A DNA stretch of 64,000 bases from an uncultured Lachnospiraceae bacterium (GCA_937965795.1 CALCMD010000082.1:46895-110894); one strand, 5' to 3'; positions 9,599 through 18,310 are shown, numbered from the stretch's first letter. Made by a program: numbers and translations. Notes: generated by a model not told the origin, from the letters alone.

Positions 9599-9975
9599 TA
9601 CAGCCCCTCCTTCCTGAGCCTGGTGGAAATCTCGTCCAAATCCAGCGTGTGATATCTGCGGTACAGACGAATCGTCAGAGACAGCATCAAAGCCGTTACG
9701 GACACCGATACCACGATACCGGTAAGTACCAGACCGCTCGGAATCGGATTGATATATGCCTTTACACTCTGCACGCCATTTGTCACAATGGGCGCTTTCC
9801 TTCCTCCGATATACCCTTTCAACGCCAGAAACAGATACATGGCCGTATCCATGATATTCAGACCAATAATCTTTTTAATCAGATTTTTCTGTAAAAGCAG
9901 GTTGGAAAACCCGATTCCGAACAGAATCATTGCTACTGCTTCCCCATAATTATTCAAAAGATTCGTAAGGTTCAT
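9598..9975 (-). CDS. mrpC: Na+/H+ antiporter subunit C (MrpC/MnhC, NuoK-like)
   Basis: 125 aa from the ATG at 9975 (GGAAAGGAGCG upstream); longer in-frame starts run into the preceding gene. Three membrane helices with the NuoK-family pattern ('MILFGIGFSNLLLQKNLIKKIIGLNIMDTAMYLF'). One base separates it from the gene before it. Confidence 0.9.
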   Translation of the reverse strand: MNLTNLLNNYGEAVAMILFGIGFSNLLLQKNLIKKIIGLNIMDTAMYLFLALKGYIGGRKAPIVTNGVQSVKAYINPIPSGLVLTGIVVSVSVTALMLSLTIRLYRRYHTLDLDEISTRLRKEGL

Positions 9976-9976
9976 A

Positions 9977-10951
9977 TCAATACGCTCCTTTCCTGAACAT
10001 GACATAGAACGTGTACATCGTCCCTGCAACTACCAAACCCACGCAGATATTCAGAATCAAAATCAGGCCGCTGCTTAAAATTGCGCCCGGCGTTCCTAAG
10101 GGAATCACACTCTCGATATGATTTGCCCCGGTATAGAACGAATAGCTCTTCGCCAGCGCATAGCATGCCAGCGCACAAAAACTCAGTCTTTTATACGTCC
10201 TTTCATTGAAGAATCGTTCCGTCTTTGCAAAGCCGAAAGCATTCAGATACAGGATCAGGCCCGCTCCAATCACGGCTCCTCCGGAAAATCCGCCGCCCGG
10301 CCCCAGATGGCCGCCGAGAATCACATAAATGCCAAAGATCACAATCGGCGGAACCAGGATCCGTGCCACCGTCTGAAGGATCACATCATTCTTCGGCTCG
10401 TAAATCCGGTCCTCTTCCATCTCATAGCCTATTCCGTGGCTTCCCTTTTTGCTCTTGTCATGGCGAAGAAGAATCAGTACGGTACAGGTCGCAATAAACA
10501 GTACATGGGACTCTCCCAGAGTATCAAACGCACGATAATCCAGAATCATTCCTGTTACAATGTTGACCGCTCCCGTCTCCTGTAAGCCGTTTTCGATATA
10601 GCGGGCAGCCACTTCGTTGTTCACCGGGTTGTCCGGGTTTCCGAAAGTCGGCAGTCCGGACACCGCCGCCAGAAGCATGGCCACCAGGCAGATGCAGAAC
10701 AGCACGCTGGCCACACGGTAAAATTTCGTGAAAACGAGCACTTCCGAATTATGTCTGGTATCATAGATGCGTTCCTTTAGCTTTTTTCGTTCCTCCGCGC
10801 GCTTTCTCAGCGTTGCTTTATCTTCCGAAAATTCCTTCTGGGGCTTCATTTCCACCGTATCCAGAAACGGGTCCTTCGTCCCTTCAAACCACTGTTTCAA
10901 TTTGTAGGAAAGGCTTTTTTCATATTTCTCTTCCGGTACTTTCTTACTCAT
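9977..10951 (-). CDS. mrpB: MbhE-MnhB fusion, antiporter subunit B
   Basis: 324 aa. Residues 1-65 are a charged cytoplasmic tail rich in Lys and Glu. Residues about 70-160 resemble MbhE, the last part of MrpA ('GAVNIVTGMILDYRAFDTLGE'). Residues about 185-320 are the MnhB domain ('GIYVILGGHLGPGGGFSGGAVIGAGLIL'). MbhE and MnhB are therefore one polypeptide here, whereas in canonical seven-gene mrp operons the MbhE part belongs to MrpA. Overlaps the preceding gene by 8 bases. Confidence 0.88.
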   Translation of the reverse strand: MSKKVPEEKYEKSLSYKLKQWFEGTKDPFLDTVEMKPQKEFSEDKATLRKRAEERKKLKERIYDTRHNSEVLVFTKFYRVASVLFCICLVAMLLAAVSGLPTFGNPDNPVNNEVAARYIENGLQETGAVNIVTGMILDYRAFDTLGESHVLFIATCTVLILLRHDKSKKGSHGIGYEMEEDRIYEPKNDVILQTVARILVPPIVIFGIYVILGGHLGPGGGFSGGAVIGAGLILYLNAFGFAKTERFFNERTYKRLSFCALACYALAKSYSFYTGANHIESVIPLGTPGAILSSGLILILNICVGLVVAGTMYTFYVMFRKGAY

Positions 10952-11216
10952 CGCTCTCTTCCCCCTCGTTCTCTTCTGTCTTTATAATCGCATGGATTTT
11001 TTTGAGCGTGACAAAAAAAAGCACGCTCGTGACCCCGGCTCCTACCGCGGCTTCTGTAATCGCCAGATCCGGAGACTCCAGCAAAATCCAGACAATCGAC
11101 ATCACCAGGCTATATGACATGAAGATCAGGATAGAATTCAAAAGGTTTTTCGACAAACTGACCGATATGGCGCACACGATCAGAAATCCGAACAGAATAT
11201 ACATAAAAATCCGCAT
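10944..11216 (-). CDS. MbhD/DUF4040-type antiporter subunit
   Basis: 90 aa, three membrane helices. 'SPDLAITEAAVGAGVTSVLFFVTL' is the MbhD (DUF4040) signature, another part normally within MrpA. Start at 11216 is preceded by GGAGGAGAAATAAT. Sits between the G and B subunit genes. Confidence 0.88.
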   Translation of the reverse strand: MRIFMYILFGFLIVCAISVSLSKNLLNSILIFMSYSLVMSIVWILLESPDLAITEAAVGAGVTSVLFFVTLKKIHAIIKTEENEGEESDE

Positions 11217-11217
11217 A

Positions 11218-11577
11218 TTATTTCTCCTCCTTTTCCTCTTCTAACTGTTTCAGCGTCACTGTCCGGTAATGCTCCTCCTTCTCTTCATCCGTCGTCACTT
11301 CCAGACGCGCGATCAGGTGAGAAGATACCGGAGACGCAAACCACAAAAAAATAATGACAAACAGAAGCTTTAAGGAAGTAAAATTCCAGCCGCTCATCAA
11401 AATCAGCCCCACCAGAGAAAATCCGATGCCCAGGGTATCTCCCATCGCCGCCGCGTGCATACGGTTCAGTACGTACTTAAAACGAAATACCCCGATCATT
11501 TCAATCATAAAAATTCCCAGCCCGCAGAGCATCAGCAGCGCCCCCGCCAGAAAGCGAATCCATTCAAGCACTTCCAT
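11218..11577 (-). CDS. mrpG: Na+/H+ antiporter subunit G (MrpG/MnhG)
   Basis: 119 aa from the ATG at 11577 (AGGAGGAGAAGAAAC), which overlaps the end of mrpF by 14 bases; the longer in-frame start lies deeper in mrpF. Three membrane helices, 'RMHAAAMGDTLG' being the family's characteristic loop. The C-terminus is a Glu/Lys-rich tail. Confidence 0.9.
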   Translation of the reverse strand: MEVLEWIRFLAGALLMLCGLGIFMIEMIGVFRFKYVLNRMHAAAMGDTLGIGFSLVGLILMSGWNFTSLKLLFVIIFLWFASPVSSHLIARLEVTTDEEKEEHYRTVTLKQLEEEKEEK

Positions 11578-11893
11578 GTTTCTTCTCCTCCTCTTTTCTT
11601 TGCCTGTAAACACCCATATAAACCTTCGTCAGCACAATCACCGCAAGGAAGCTGATCATCGCATAGATCAGACAAATATCCGCCAGATATCCCTCCTCCA
11701 GCATCAGCGCCAGGATCGCAATAATAACCATGACCATCGTTCCCATCATATTAACGGCGACGACCCGGTCAGCCACCCGCGGGCCTATAATGGCACGAAT
11801 CAGACACAGTACGACCATGACTGCAAGAAAAATCAGGACTGCCATAAAAAAGATATGGTACGCTCCTTCAAGACCTGGTACTCCTCTTCCCAT
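11564..11893 (-). CDS. mrpF: Na+/H+ antiporter subunit F (MrpF/MnhF)
   Basis: 109 aa, three membrane helices. 'LIRAIIGPRVADRVVAVNMMGT' matches the conserved 'GPxxxDRxxAxNxxG' segment of MrpF. Start at 11893 is preceded by AAGGAGGAGAGAAA. Confidence 0.9.
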   Translation of the reverse strand: MGRGVPGLEGAYHIFFMAVLIFLAVMVVLCLIRAIIGPRVADRVVAVNMMGTMVMVIIAILALMLEEGYLADICLIYAMISFLAVIVLTKVYMGVYRQRKEEEKKHGSA

Positions 11894-11907
11894 TTTCTCT
11901 CCTCCTT

Positions 11908-12369
11908 CTAATCCTGCTCCATCTCGGAAAGCAGCTTTACAAACACAGAATCATCCATTCCGTCCGCCAGGCTCTCATCCAGGCAGTGCACTACATAAGA
12001 ATCTTCCTCCAGATGCACGGTGATGGTTCCCGGAGTCAGCGTGATCGCATTTGCCAGAAAGGCCCGTGCAGACGGCGTCTTTAAATCTGTACGAAAAGAG
12101 ACAAGCGTCGGCTCGATCTCCTCCCTCTCAGATAGAATCATGGGAATCACGGCGAAATTCGCCTTGACAATCTCCCGGATCAGCACACACACATAACGCA
12201 GGAATTTCCCGATGTTTTTCAGATTCTTTTTTTCCTTTTCGATACTGTAATCCATAAATTTGCAGGTAAACGCAAACACCGCTCCTGCGATCACGATTCC
12301 AAACAGGCAGATCTCCAATGTGAAATTCCCATTAAAAATCACCCATAAGAAAAAATATAATAAGTACAT
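11908..12369 (-). CDS. mrpE: Na+/H+ antiporter subunit E (MrpE/MnhE)
   Basis: 153 aa from the ATG at 12369 (GATGGTGGAG upstream); a longer in-frame reading to 12492 would begin upstream of the promoter at 12413-12441 and is rejected. N-terminal membrane helices, then 'ANAITLTPGTITVHLEEDSYVVHCLD', the MrpE signature. First gene of the ten-gene operon that runs down to 2907. Confidence 0.9.
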   Translation of the reverse strand: MYLLYFFLWVIFNGNFTLEICLFGIVIAGAVFAFTCKFMDYSIEKEKKNLKNIGKFLRYVCVLIREIVKANFAVIPMILSEREEIEPTLVSFRTDLKTPSARAFLANAITLTPGTITVHLEEDSYVVHCLDESLADGMDDSVFVKLLSEMEQD

Positions 12370-12412
12370 ACTGTATTCTCCACCATCCTTTCTCCTTGTC
12401 AAAACCGCTCTG

Positions 12413-12441
12413 ATTATAACTCTTTCTACACCTTTCGTCAA
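12413..12441 (-). promoter_or_regulatory. Promoter of the antiporter operon
   Basis: On the minus strand TTGACG (12441-12436), 17-bp spacer, TATAAT (12418-12413), about 45 bases before the mrpE start. Confidence 0.8.
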
Positions 12442-12508
12442 ACTGAAAAGGGACTGAATTTTAACTGTATTTTTCCAGAAAGATTCCTGCACAAACAGAA
12501 AATTTTCA

Positions 12509-12537
12509 TTGACAAACCAGAGAGTAGCGTGTAGATT
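12509..12537 (+). promoter_or_regulatory. Promoter of the M-box/mgtE transcript
   Basis: TTGACA (12509-12514), 17-bp spacer, TAGATT (12532-12537), just before the riboswitch. Confidence 0.75.
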
Positions 12538-12542
12538 AAATA

Positions 12543-12716
12543 TAGATATCGAATAATATCGTTGATTCGGTAGGTGAGGCTACCGCAGGGATATGGACTG
12601 CTGCCGCGAAGCTGTGGAGACACAACGAGAAGGTCAGCAGGTGACGTCGTAGAAGGCGCCACTTAATGCAGTTTCACGCCCTGTGATGCTAAAGCTTGAA
12701 CGGTCTACGGGTTTTT
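12543..12716 (+). promoter_or_regulatory. M-box (ykoK-type) magnesium riboswitch
   Basis: Shows the conserved M-box blocks in order: GGTAGGTGAGGCT, GGACTGCTGCCGC, TTAATGCAG and a final TGCTAAAGCT. An M-box binds Mg2+ and normally turns expression off at high Mg2+. Followed by an intrinsic terminator and then by mgtE, a Mg2+ transporter gene, which fits this control exactly. Confidence 0.92.
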
Positions 12717-12724
12717 TAATGCGT

Positions 12725-12750
12725 ACCACTGTTCATACAGTGGTTTTTTA
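12725..12750 (+). terminator. Riboswitch-controlled intrinsic terminator
   Basis: ACCACTGT-TCAT-ACAGTGGT hairpin followed by T6, directly after the M-box. The natural expression platform for transcription attenuation. Confidence 0.85.
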
Positions 12751-12778
12751 TTATTTTTCTAAAAAAGGAGGCGAAATC

Positions 12779-12871
12779 ATGGACGCAGACAGTTGCAGTA
12801 GCGGCACGGCAAAAGTTCCTATACCAAACGGCGGCACGATTCTGTGTCCATTTCGCCGTTTATCTTTCTAA
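12779..12871 (+). CDS. 30-codon ORF between M-box terminator and mgtE, possible leader peptide
   Basis: ATG at 12779 follows a near-perfect AAAAAAGGAGGCGAAATC ribosome-binding site, stronger than many in the window. The 30-residue product has Cys at 6 and 23, three prolines and a basic end (RRLSF); it has no membrane helix or known domain. It lies past the terminator, so it would be translated only when the riboswitch lets RNA polymerase through, 97 bases before mgtE. It could be a small partner protein or a translated leader adding a second control on mgtE. No homologue is recognised. Confidence 0.5.
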   Translation: MDADSCSSGTAKVPIPNGGTILCPFRRLSF

Positions 12872-12968
12872 CGGATTCTTTTGTTGTGTCTTTACTCACT
12901 ATCTGTACTTTTCTGATGTCTTCAGGAGAGTATCAATTAGTTAAAATACGAAACAGGAGGAAAGACCA

Positions 12969-14327
12969 ATGACAGATGCTTTTGAAACCTTGAAAAAAAG
13001 TATCAAAGCTCTGGCGGAAGAGAAAAAATATGCGACCCTCCGTGATATCCTCACGACCATGAACGCAGCGGACGTGGCTTCTTTATTTGAGGATATGACA
13101 GAAGAAACCGTTCCTCTTCTGTACCGCCTGCTCCCCAAAGAGCTGGCTGCCGATACTTTTGTCGAGATGGAACCCGACACGCAGGAAATGCTGATTCGGG
13201 GATTTTCCGATAATGAATTAAAAGAAGTCGTCGATGAGCTGTATGTAGATGACGCCGTCGACCTGGTAGAAGAGATGCCCGCTAACGTAGTGAAACGTAT
13301 CTTAAGCCAGGCGGACGCCGAAAAGCGAAAGATGATTAATACTATTTTGAAATATCCGGATGATTCCGCAGGCAGCATTATGACAACAGAGTTTGTGGAG
13401 CTTCGCCCGAAAATGACGGCAGAGGAAGCGATCCTGCATCTTCGCCGCAGCGGTATCACAAAAGAGACGATCAATAACTGCTATGTCTGCGCCAAAGGCC
13501 GACAGCTCGTCGGCGTCGTGACGATCCGCGATCTGATTATGGCGGATTCCGGTCAGACGATGGAAGAGCTGATGGAGGACAACATTATTTCTGTATCGAC
13601 CCTGGAAGATCAGGAGACAGTGGCGCAGCAGTTCAGTAAATATGGCTTTCTCGCCATGCCTGTCGTGGACCGGGAATCCCGTCTGGTCGGTATCGTGACT
13701 ATCGATGATGTGCTGGACGTTATGGAGGAGGAGACCACCGAGGACATCGAAAAGATGGCCGCTATCGTACCTGCGGATAAACCGTACCTGAAGCAGACGA
13801 CCTTCGATTTGTGGAAAAGCCGTATGCCGTGGCTGCTGCTTCTGATGATCTCCGCCACCTTTACCGGACTCATCATCACCAGCTTCGAGACCGCCCTTGC
13901 GAAATATGTCATTCTGACTGCGTATATCCCCATGCTGATGGACACTGGCGGTAATTCCGGAAGCCAGGCCTCCGTCACCGTGATCCGTGCCCTTTCTCTG
14001 AAGGAAGTGGAGTTCCGTGATATTTTCCGTATCATCTGGAAGGAAATCCGCGTGGCGCTACTCTGCGGACTGACACTTGCCGCCTGCAATTTTGCCAAGC
14101 TGCTTTTCTTTGACCATCTGACCATCATGGTGGCGTTTACGATCTGCCTGACGCTGCTCGTGACGATCTTCTGTGCAAAGATCGTAGGCTGCTCCCTGCC
14201 GTTACTCGCATCCCGTCTGGGCTTTGACCCGGCTGTCATGGCGAGTCCCTTTATTACTACGATCGTCGACGCCATTTCCCTGCTGGTTTATTTCCAGTTC
14301 GCGACGCATCTGCTTGGATTATCCTGA
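12969..14327 (+). CDS. mgtE: Magnesium transporter MgtE
   Basis: 452 aa, the usual family length. N-terminal superhelical MgtE_N domain (about 20-130), a pair of CBS domains (about 135-255; 'VGVVTIRDLIMADSG', 'VGIVTIDDVLDVMEEE') that sense cytosolic Mg2+, and a C-terminal five-helix pore domain (about 285-450) with the signature 'YIPMLMDTGGNSGSQASVTVIRAL', whose acidic and Gly/Asn residues line the Mg2+ path. Strong ribosome-binding site (ACAGGAGGAAAGACC). Controlled by the M-box upstream; the protein itself closes at high Mg2+, so regulation is two-layered. Confidence 0.97.
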   Translation: MTDAFETLKKSIKALAEEKKYATLRDILTTMNAADVASLFEDMTEETVPLLYRLLPKELAADTFVEMEPDTQEMLIRGFSDNELKEVVDELYVDDAVDLVEEMPANVVKRILSQADAEKRKMINTILKYPDDSAGSIMTTEFVELRPKMTAEEAILHLRRSGITKETINNCYVCAKGRQLVGVVTIRDLIMADSGQTMEELMEDNIISVSTLEDQETVAQQFSKYGFLAMPVVDRESRLVGIVTIDDVLDVMEEETTEDIEKMAAIVPADKPYLKQTTFDLWKSRMPWLLLLMISATFTGLIITSFETALAKYVILTAYIPMLMDTGGNSGSQASVTVIRALSLKEVEFRDIFRIIWKEIRVALLCGLTLAACNFAKLLFFDHLTIMVAFTICLTLLVTIFCAKIVGCSLPLLASRLGFDPAVMASPFITTIVDAISLLVYFQFATHLLGLS

Positions 14328-14356
14328 CACGGGAACCTTCCTATTTTGCAGCAGAT

Positions 14357-14395
14357 AAAAAATATCGCATCCGCTTCCGCGCTGCGATATTTTTT
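14357..14395. terminator. Bidirectional terminator between mgtE and the LuxC-like gene
   Basis: AAAAAATATCGCA...TGCGATATTTTTT, 13-bp perfect stem, A-run and T-run at the ends, between convergent genes. Confidence 0.85.
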
Positions 14396-14418
14396 ATTAC
14401 CGAAAACTTCATTTTCTC

Positions 14419-15696
14419 TCATGTAGACTCCACAACCCTGCTGTATCTTCGAATCGGATACATCCCGTCATGCGCTTCTCCCACTCTCATCTCAGACATG
14501 TGGGCAGCTCCTGTGACCCGCACGACTCCCGCTTTAAAAAGCTGCTCCTCCAGATACGCCCTGTCCGCCTGCGGGCAGACCAGCCCTGCCGTCTGCAAAT
14601 ATCCTCTGTTATGTTTTAAAGCTTTCACGATCTGCGTCCGCGGCAGAGGCTTCACCCAGCAGTTTCGAAAAAGATAAGACAGCTCAAGAGTGGAGTCCTC
14701 TGCAAGAATCACACTGACGCCCTTCCCTCTAAGCACCTTCCTTGCAGTGGCGGAAGCTTCCAGTTCTTCGTTATACAGCGAAATACTTACCTTCCCCCGG
14801 ATTCCCAGCGGAAGCCCTGGCACATGCCTGCTCTCCTCCTCCAGCAGTGCCAGAAAACGCCTCCCAATCTCCTCTACCACCGCCATATCCTCCGTGTCCA
14901 CAAAAAGACCCTGGCAAGAGCTGCATAAAAGTTGATTTGTCGCACAAATATGCGCTGCCAGCGCCCGCAGCTCCTCCTCCCCGGCATCCGGCGTGAGGTA
15001 GGCAAAGCTCAGCTTATGTCCCCAGCTTATGATCTGTGTCGCCGGGTCTGCCAGATTTCTGGCGGCACGGACCGCTTCGTCCCCGCCCCACACGACAATG
15101 GCGTCCGCCAGACTCCCAAGCTTCTTAAGAAGCGCCAGGTTCGTGGAAGGAATATCGAAAACAGAGATATAGGGCGCCAGCTTTGGTTCTGTCTTCACCA
15201 GCTCCTGCAAAAGAAACACCGATACTCCGTCGTCTGTGGAAGGCAGCTTTAGCAGATTGATATTTCCTGCAAGAAGTCCCTCGATCACGCTGTAAAAAGG
15301 AAGCCCTTCCGCATTTCCGGCGGCAATGTGAAGCAGAATTCCAAGAGGCATATAACGTCTCCGAATCCTGCTTCCTCTGGCCGTATCGAGATACTCCCCG
15401 TTTTCAATCAGGCATCCCAGCTCTGTCTGATATTTATATTCCAGATTTTCACGCTGAAAGAAAACAACCGCTTCTGCAAGCTGCCGTTCGGTAAACACTC
15501 CCTGCGCCAGAAGCGGCTTTAGCACCGCATCGTAAACCCCCTCCTGAATTTTCTCTGCCAGCGCTGCACAGGCATCGAGGACTTCCGAAGCCCTGATTTT
15601 TCCTTTTTCGATCGTCTGAATACAAAAGTCCGGCATCCCTTCCAGTACTGTATTTAATTTTTCCTCCGACAGAAGCTTTCCGTTAAACAGAATCAT
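14419..15696 (-). CDS. LuxC-like acyl-CoA/acyl-protein reductase
   Basis: 425 aa from the ATG at 15696, which overlaps the stop of the LuxE-like gene (ATGA); a longer in-frame start would lie inside that gene. Aldehyde-dehydrogenase-like fold of the LuxC family (acyl-CoA reductase): 'MPLGILLHIAAGNAEGLPFYSVIEGLLAGNINLLKLPS' near the cofactor site and the candidate catalytic cysteine in 'ICATNQLLCSSCQGLF'. LuxC enzymes reduce activated fatty acyl groups to aldehydes, working with LuxE. No luciferase, acyltransferase or carrier protein is nearby, so the product is not light-related; substrate unknown. Last gene of a five-gene operon. Confidence 0.87.
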   Translation of the reverse strand: MILFNGKLLSEEKLNTVLEGMPDFCIQTIEKGKIRASEVLDACAALAEKIQEGVYDAVLKPLLAQGVFTERQLAEAVVFFQRENLEYKYQTELGCLIENGEYLDTARGSRIRRRYMPLGILLHIAAGNAEGLPFYSVIEGLLAGNINLLKLPSTDDGVSVFLLQELVKTEPKLAPYISVFDIPSTNLALLKKLGSLADAIVVWGGDEAVRAARNLADPATQIISWGHKLSFAYLTPDAGEEELRALAAHICATNQLLCSSCQGLFVDTEDMAVVEEIGRRFLALLEEESRHVPGLPLGIRGKVSISLYNEELEASATARKVLRGKGVSVILAEDSTLELSYLFRNCWVKPLPRTQIVKALKHNRGYLQTAGLVCPQADRAYLEEQLFKAGVVRVTGAAHMSEMRVGEAHDGMYPIRRYSRVVEST

Positions 15697-16814
15697 AACT
15701 GCTCCTCCATTGCGCTTTTTAACAGATTTTCCGCACCTGAGGCACAGGTCGTAATATCCTCCACGCCCACACGTCCCAATATTTCCAGCCAGGGCGTTAA
15801 AATCCCACATCCACATTCCTGCGCATCATGCAGGATTCCAAGATCATCCGTCATGACACTCACAACTGGCGTGCTGTTTACCATTGGCGTAATCAGATTC
15901 ACCAGTCCCGGTGTGCCGTTTGGTACAGGCGCATAAGTATCTGCGTCCCGAATCACCGCCCTGGCGTAGATGGGTACATGAAAATGATGGTTCGGACAGG
16001 TGCAGTACAGGACAGGATGTTCTGCCGCACCGAAAAATTCCCAACAGCTTTCTTCTGGAATTCCCAGTACCTCATAGACCAGACGGTACATGGTTTCTTT
16101 CTCGACTTTCTCCAAATAATGCTTCTTCCAGCCCCCGCCAAACGCGATTTTAGAACCTTTGGGCATTTTCAGGCGAATCCCTTCTTCCTTCATCTGGTTC
16201 AAAAGCCGCCAGGCATGAAAAGGGAAACCGGAAATCCGCACCGGAAACCTCTGACGGCTCAGCCGGATCAACTGCTCTTTCACCAGGTCAAGCCGCAGGG
16301 CATACTTGCCCTTTTCATAAACCAGCGCATAGGTTCTCGACAGTGCGGGCGTAAACCAGGTCTGTCCGTATGCCGTTTTCATGATGACCATGCTCTCATG
16401 CCGGTTATATTCATAGCCCAGGATGACATAATGGCTGGGAATGGCAGAAAACAGCTTATGCTTTCTGCCCATTGCCAGCACCATTCCCAGACCCGCCCAC
16501 AGACTTTTCAGGTCAAACCCTACGCTGCTCTTATTTCCGCTGGTCCCCGAAGAGGTTGTATTCATTTTCAGCTTTCTCTCCGGCACGGACACCATCCTGT
16601 GATGCTTCAGATATAAAGTGGGCAGAAAAGGAAGCTCTTCCGGCGTCCTCAGATTCAGAAGTCTCTCGCGGGTAAATCCCTTCGTCAAAAGCAGCCTGCG
16701 GTATTCCTCACAATTTTCATATTGAAACAGAGCGTTTTCTATAACCTGCTGTAAAAACAACTCTCCCGTATTCTCCAGATCGTATGGATCTTTCCCCCAA
16801 AATAAAGGGTTCAC
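15693..16814 (-). CDS. LuxE-like acyl-protein synthetase
   Basis: 373 aa, the usual LuxE length. AMP-forming acyl-activating family: 'KMNTTSSGTSGNKSSVGFD' is the phosphate-binding loop, 'ISGFPFHAWRLL' and 'IAFGGGWKKH' follow in the expected order, and the C-terminal part carries several Cys and His. LuxE activates a fatty acid as acyl-AMP, holds it as a thioester and passes it to LuxC. Starts 12 bases after the ABC permease gene on the same strand, so transport and acyl reduction appear co-transcribed. Confidence 0.87.
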   Translation of the reverse strand: MNPLFWGKDPYDLENTGELFLQQVIENALFQYENCEEYRRLLLTKGFTRERLLNLRTPEELPFLPTLYLKHHRMVSVPERKLKMNTTSSGTSGNKSSVGFDLKSLWAGLGMVLAMGRKHKLFSAIPSHYVILGYEYNRHESMVIMKTAYGQTWFTPALSRTYALVYEKGKYALRLDLVKEQLIRLSRQRFPVRISGFPFHAWRLLNQMKEEGIRLKMPKGSKIAFGGGWKKHYLEKVEKETMYRLVYEVLGIPEESCWEFFGAAEHPVLYCTCPNHHFHVPIYARAVIRDADTYAPVPNGTPGLVNLITPMVNSTPVVSVMTDDLGILHDAQECGCGILTPWLEILGRVGVEDITTCASGAENLLKSAMEEQL

Positions 16815-16826
16815 GCTTTTTCCTCC

Positions 16827-17462
16827 TTATACCTCCCGCTTTTCATAAAGCTTCACGGACAGTGCCCAGGACGCCATAAAAAGAACAACGGCCAAAAGAA
16901 ACCCTGCCAGTGTCACAATTCCTCCGCTGATCGAAATCCCCTGCAAACCAGATTCCCCGAAGAACATACTCACAACGCCAAACAGTGCAAAGACAGCCAC
17001 CAGCATCACATAGTAAAACACACGCCCTTTTTCCGCCCCCAGTTTAAACACTGGCGGAAGCATGATACTTGGAACCAGCAGCCCTAACAGCGGCATCATG
17101 CCAACCATCCTGAAATATGCAGCCCCCGAACCGCCCTGCCCCAAAGAAACTACATTGCGGAGCATCCCCGCCGCCCCCAGAAGAAGCACTGTGGCGGCTA
17201 CATAGAGAGCGGTAATCAGATACTTTGCCGTAACCATTTGCTTTCTTGTATAGGGAAAGACATTCGCATAGACCTCCCATCTGCTTCTCTCATCATAAGA
17301 GATCAGGCTCACCGGTATAATTCCCGTCAGAACCAGCGGATAAAACATCAGAAACGTACTCTCTGACCATATTGAACACACGGCAAATACGATTGCAATC
17401 ACAAAATAGCTTCTGCAATATTTGTTCACCGTATAAAATTCTTTCCGTAACAATCCTTTCAT
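16827..17462 (-). CDS. ABC-2 type permease
   Basis: 211 aa, six predicted membrane helices, ABC2_membrane_5-like ('MKGLLRKEFYTVNKYCRSYF', 'SYDERSRWEVYANVFPYTRKQMVTAKYL'). Its start overlaps the stop of the ATPase gene by 4 bases. Partners of this type with a YtrA regulator are usually exporters or antibiotic-response transporters. Confidence 0.9.
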   Translation of the reverse strand: MKGLLRKEFYTVNKYCRSYFVIAIVFAVCSIWSESTFLMFYPLVLTGIIPVSLISYDERSRWEVYANVFPYTRKQMVTAKYLITALYVAATVLLLGAAGMLRNVVSLGQGGSGAAYFRMVGMMPLLGLLVPSIMLPPVFKLGAEKGRVFYYVMLVAVFALFGVVSMFFGESGLQGISISGGIVTLAGFLLAVVLFMASWALSVKLYEKREV

Positions 17463-18307
17463 CGTTCATTTTCCCCCTTTATCATAAACACAAACAGTTC
17501 CTCGATGCTGATCGGGCTAAGCTCCGTCCCCGCAGGCGCCGCATCCCTCTTTACAATGGCCTCGACTCCATAGGCCGTCTCTCTCTTTCCTTTCACCGCT
17601 CCCGGTCTCAGCTCCCGCAGCACCCCGGCAGTACAGTGCATCACTCCGTATTCCTCCAAAAGAGCGTCTTTCTCTTCGCAGAGTACCAAACGGCCTTTAT
17701 GAAGAAAAGCGATATAGTCGCAGAGCCTTTCCAGATCGCTCACGATATGGGACGAGATCAAAATCGAGTGGCTCTCCTCTCTCGTAAATTCACTCAAAAG
17801 CTCTACTACCTCATCCCGTACTACCGGGTCAAGGCCGCTGGTGGCTTCATCCAGAATCAGCAGTTTCGGGTCGTGGGACATGGCCACCGCAATCCCCAGT
17901 TTCATCTTCATTCCTTTCGAAAAGTCTTTAAAAGGTTTGTTCTCCGGCACGGAAAACTTCTTTAAATATTCCTGATATGTCCCGGCTTCCCAGTTTCGAT
18001 AGGTGTCTTTCATGATCTTCCCCACCTGCTTTGCCGTCAGGCATTCGGGAAATCCCACTTCGTCCATCACGACCCCTACGTCCTCTTTTATCAGAGAAAT
18101 ATTTTCCTGATTGTCTTTCCCCAGAATTGTGATACTGCCGGACTCTTTGTGAATCATATTCAGTATTAATTTGATCGTTGTACTTTTTCCTGCCCCGTTT
18201 TCACCGATCAGACCCATGATGCAGCCGGTCGGCAGGGTAAGCGTCAGATTTTCCAGACGAAAATCCTGATATGTTTTTGTCAGATTCTTAATCTCCAATG
18301 CGTTCAT
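17459..18307 (-). CDS. ABC transporter ATP-binding protein
   Basis: 282 aa. Walker A 'GLIGENGAGKSTTIK' (near 35-48), signature segment 'FSKGMKMKLGIAVAMSHDPKLLILDEATSGLDP' with a degenerate LSGGQ (FSKGM) and intact Walker B, then the switch His ('SILISSHIVSDLE'). The C-terminal 70 residues are a family-specific tail. Follows the GntR gene by 3 bases. Confidence 0.94.
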   Translation of the reverse strand: MNALEIKNLTKTYQDFRLENLTLTLPTGCIMGLIGENGAGKSTTIKLILNMIHKESGSITILGKDNQENISLIKEDVGVVMDEVGFPECLTAKQVGKIMKDTYRNWEAGTYQEYLKKFSVPENKPFKDFSKGMKMKLGIAVAMSHDPKLLILDEATSGLDPVVRDEVVELLSEFTREESHSILISSHIVSDLERLCDYIAFLHKGRLVLCEEKDALLEEYGVMHCTAGVLRELRPGAVKGKRETAYGVEAIVKRDAAPAGTELSPISIEELFVFMIKGENER

Positions 18308-18310
18308 TGC

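Noticed and set aside
12438..12662. Minus-strand ORF covering the M-box
   Set aside because: The sequence is explained by a conserved riboswitch with its own promoter; the ORF has no ribosome-binding site.
15828..16616. 262-codon plus-strand open frame over the LuxE-like gene
   Set aside because: Shadow of the conserved minus-strand gene.
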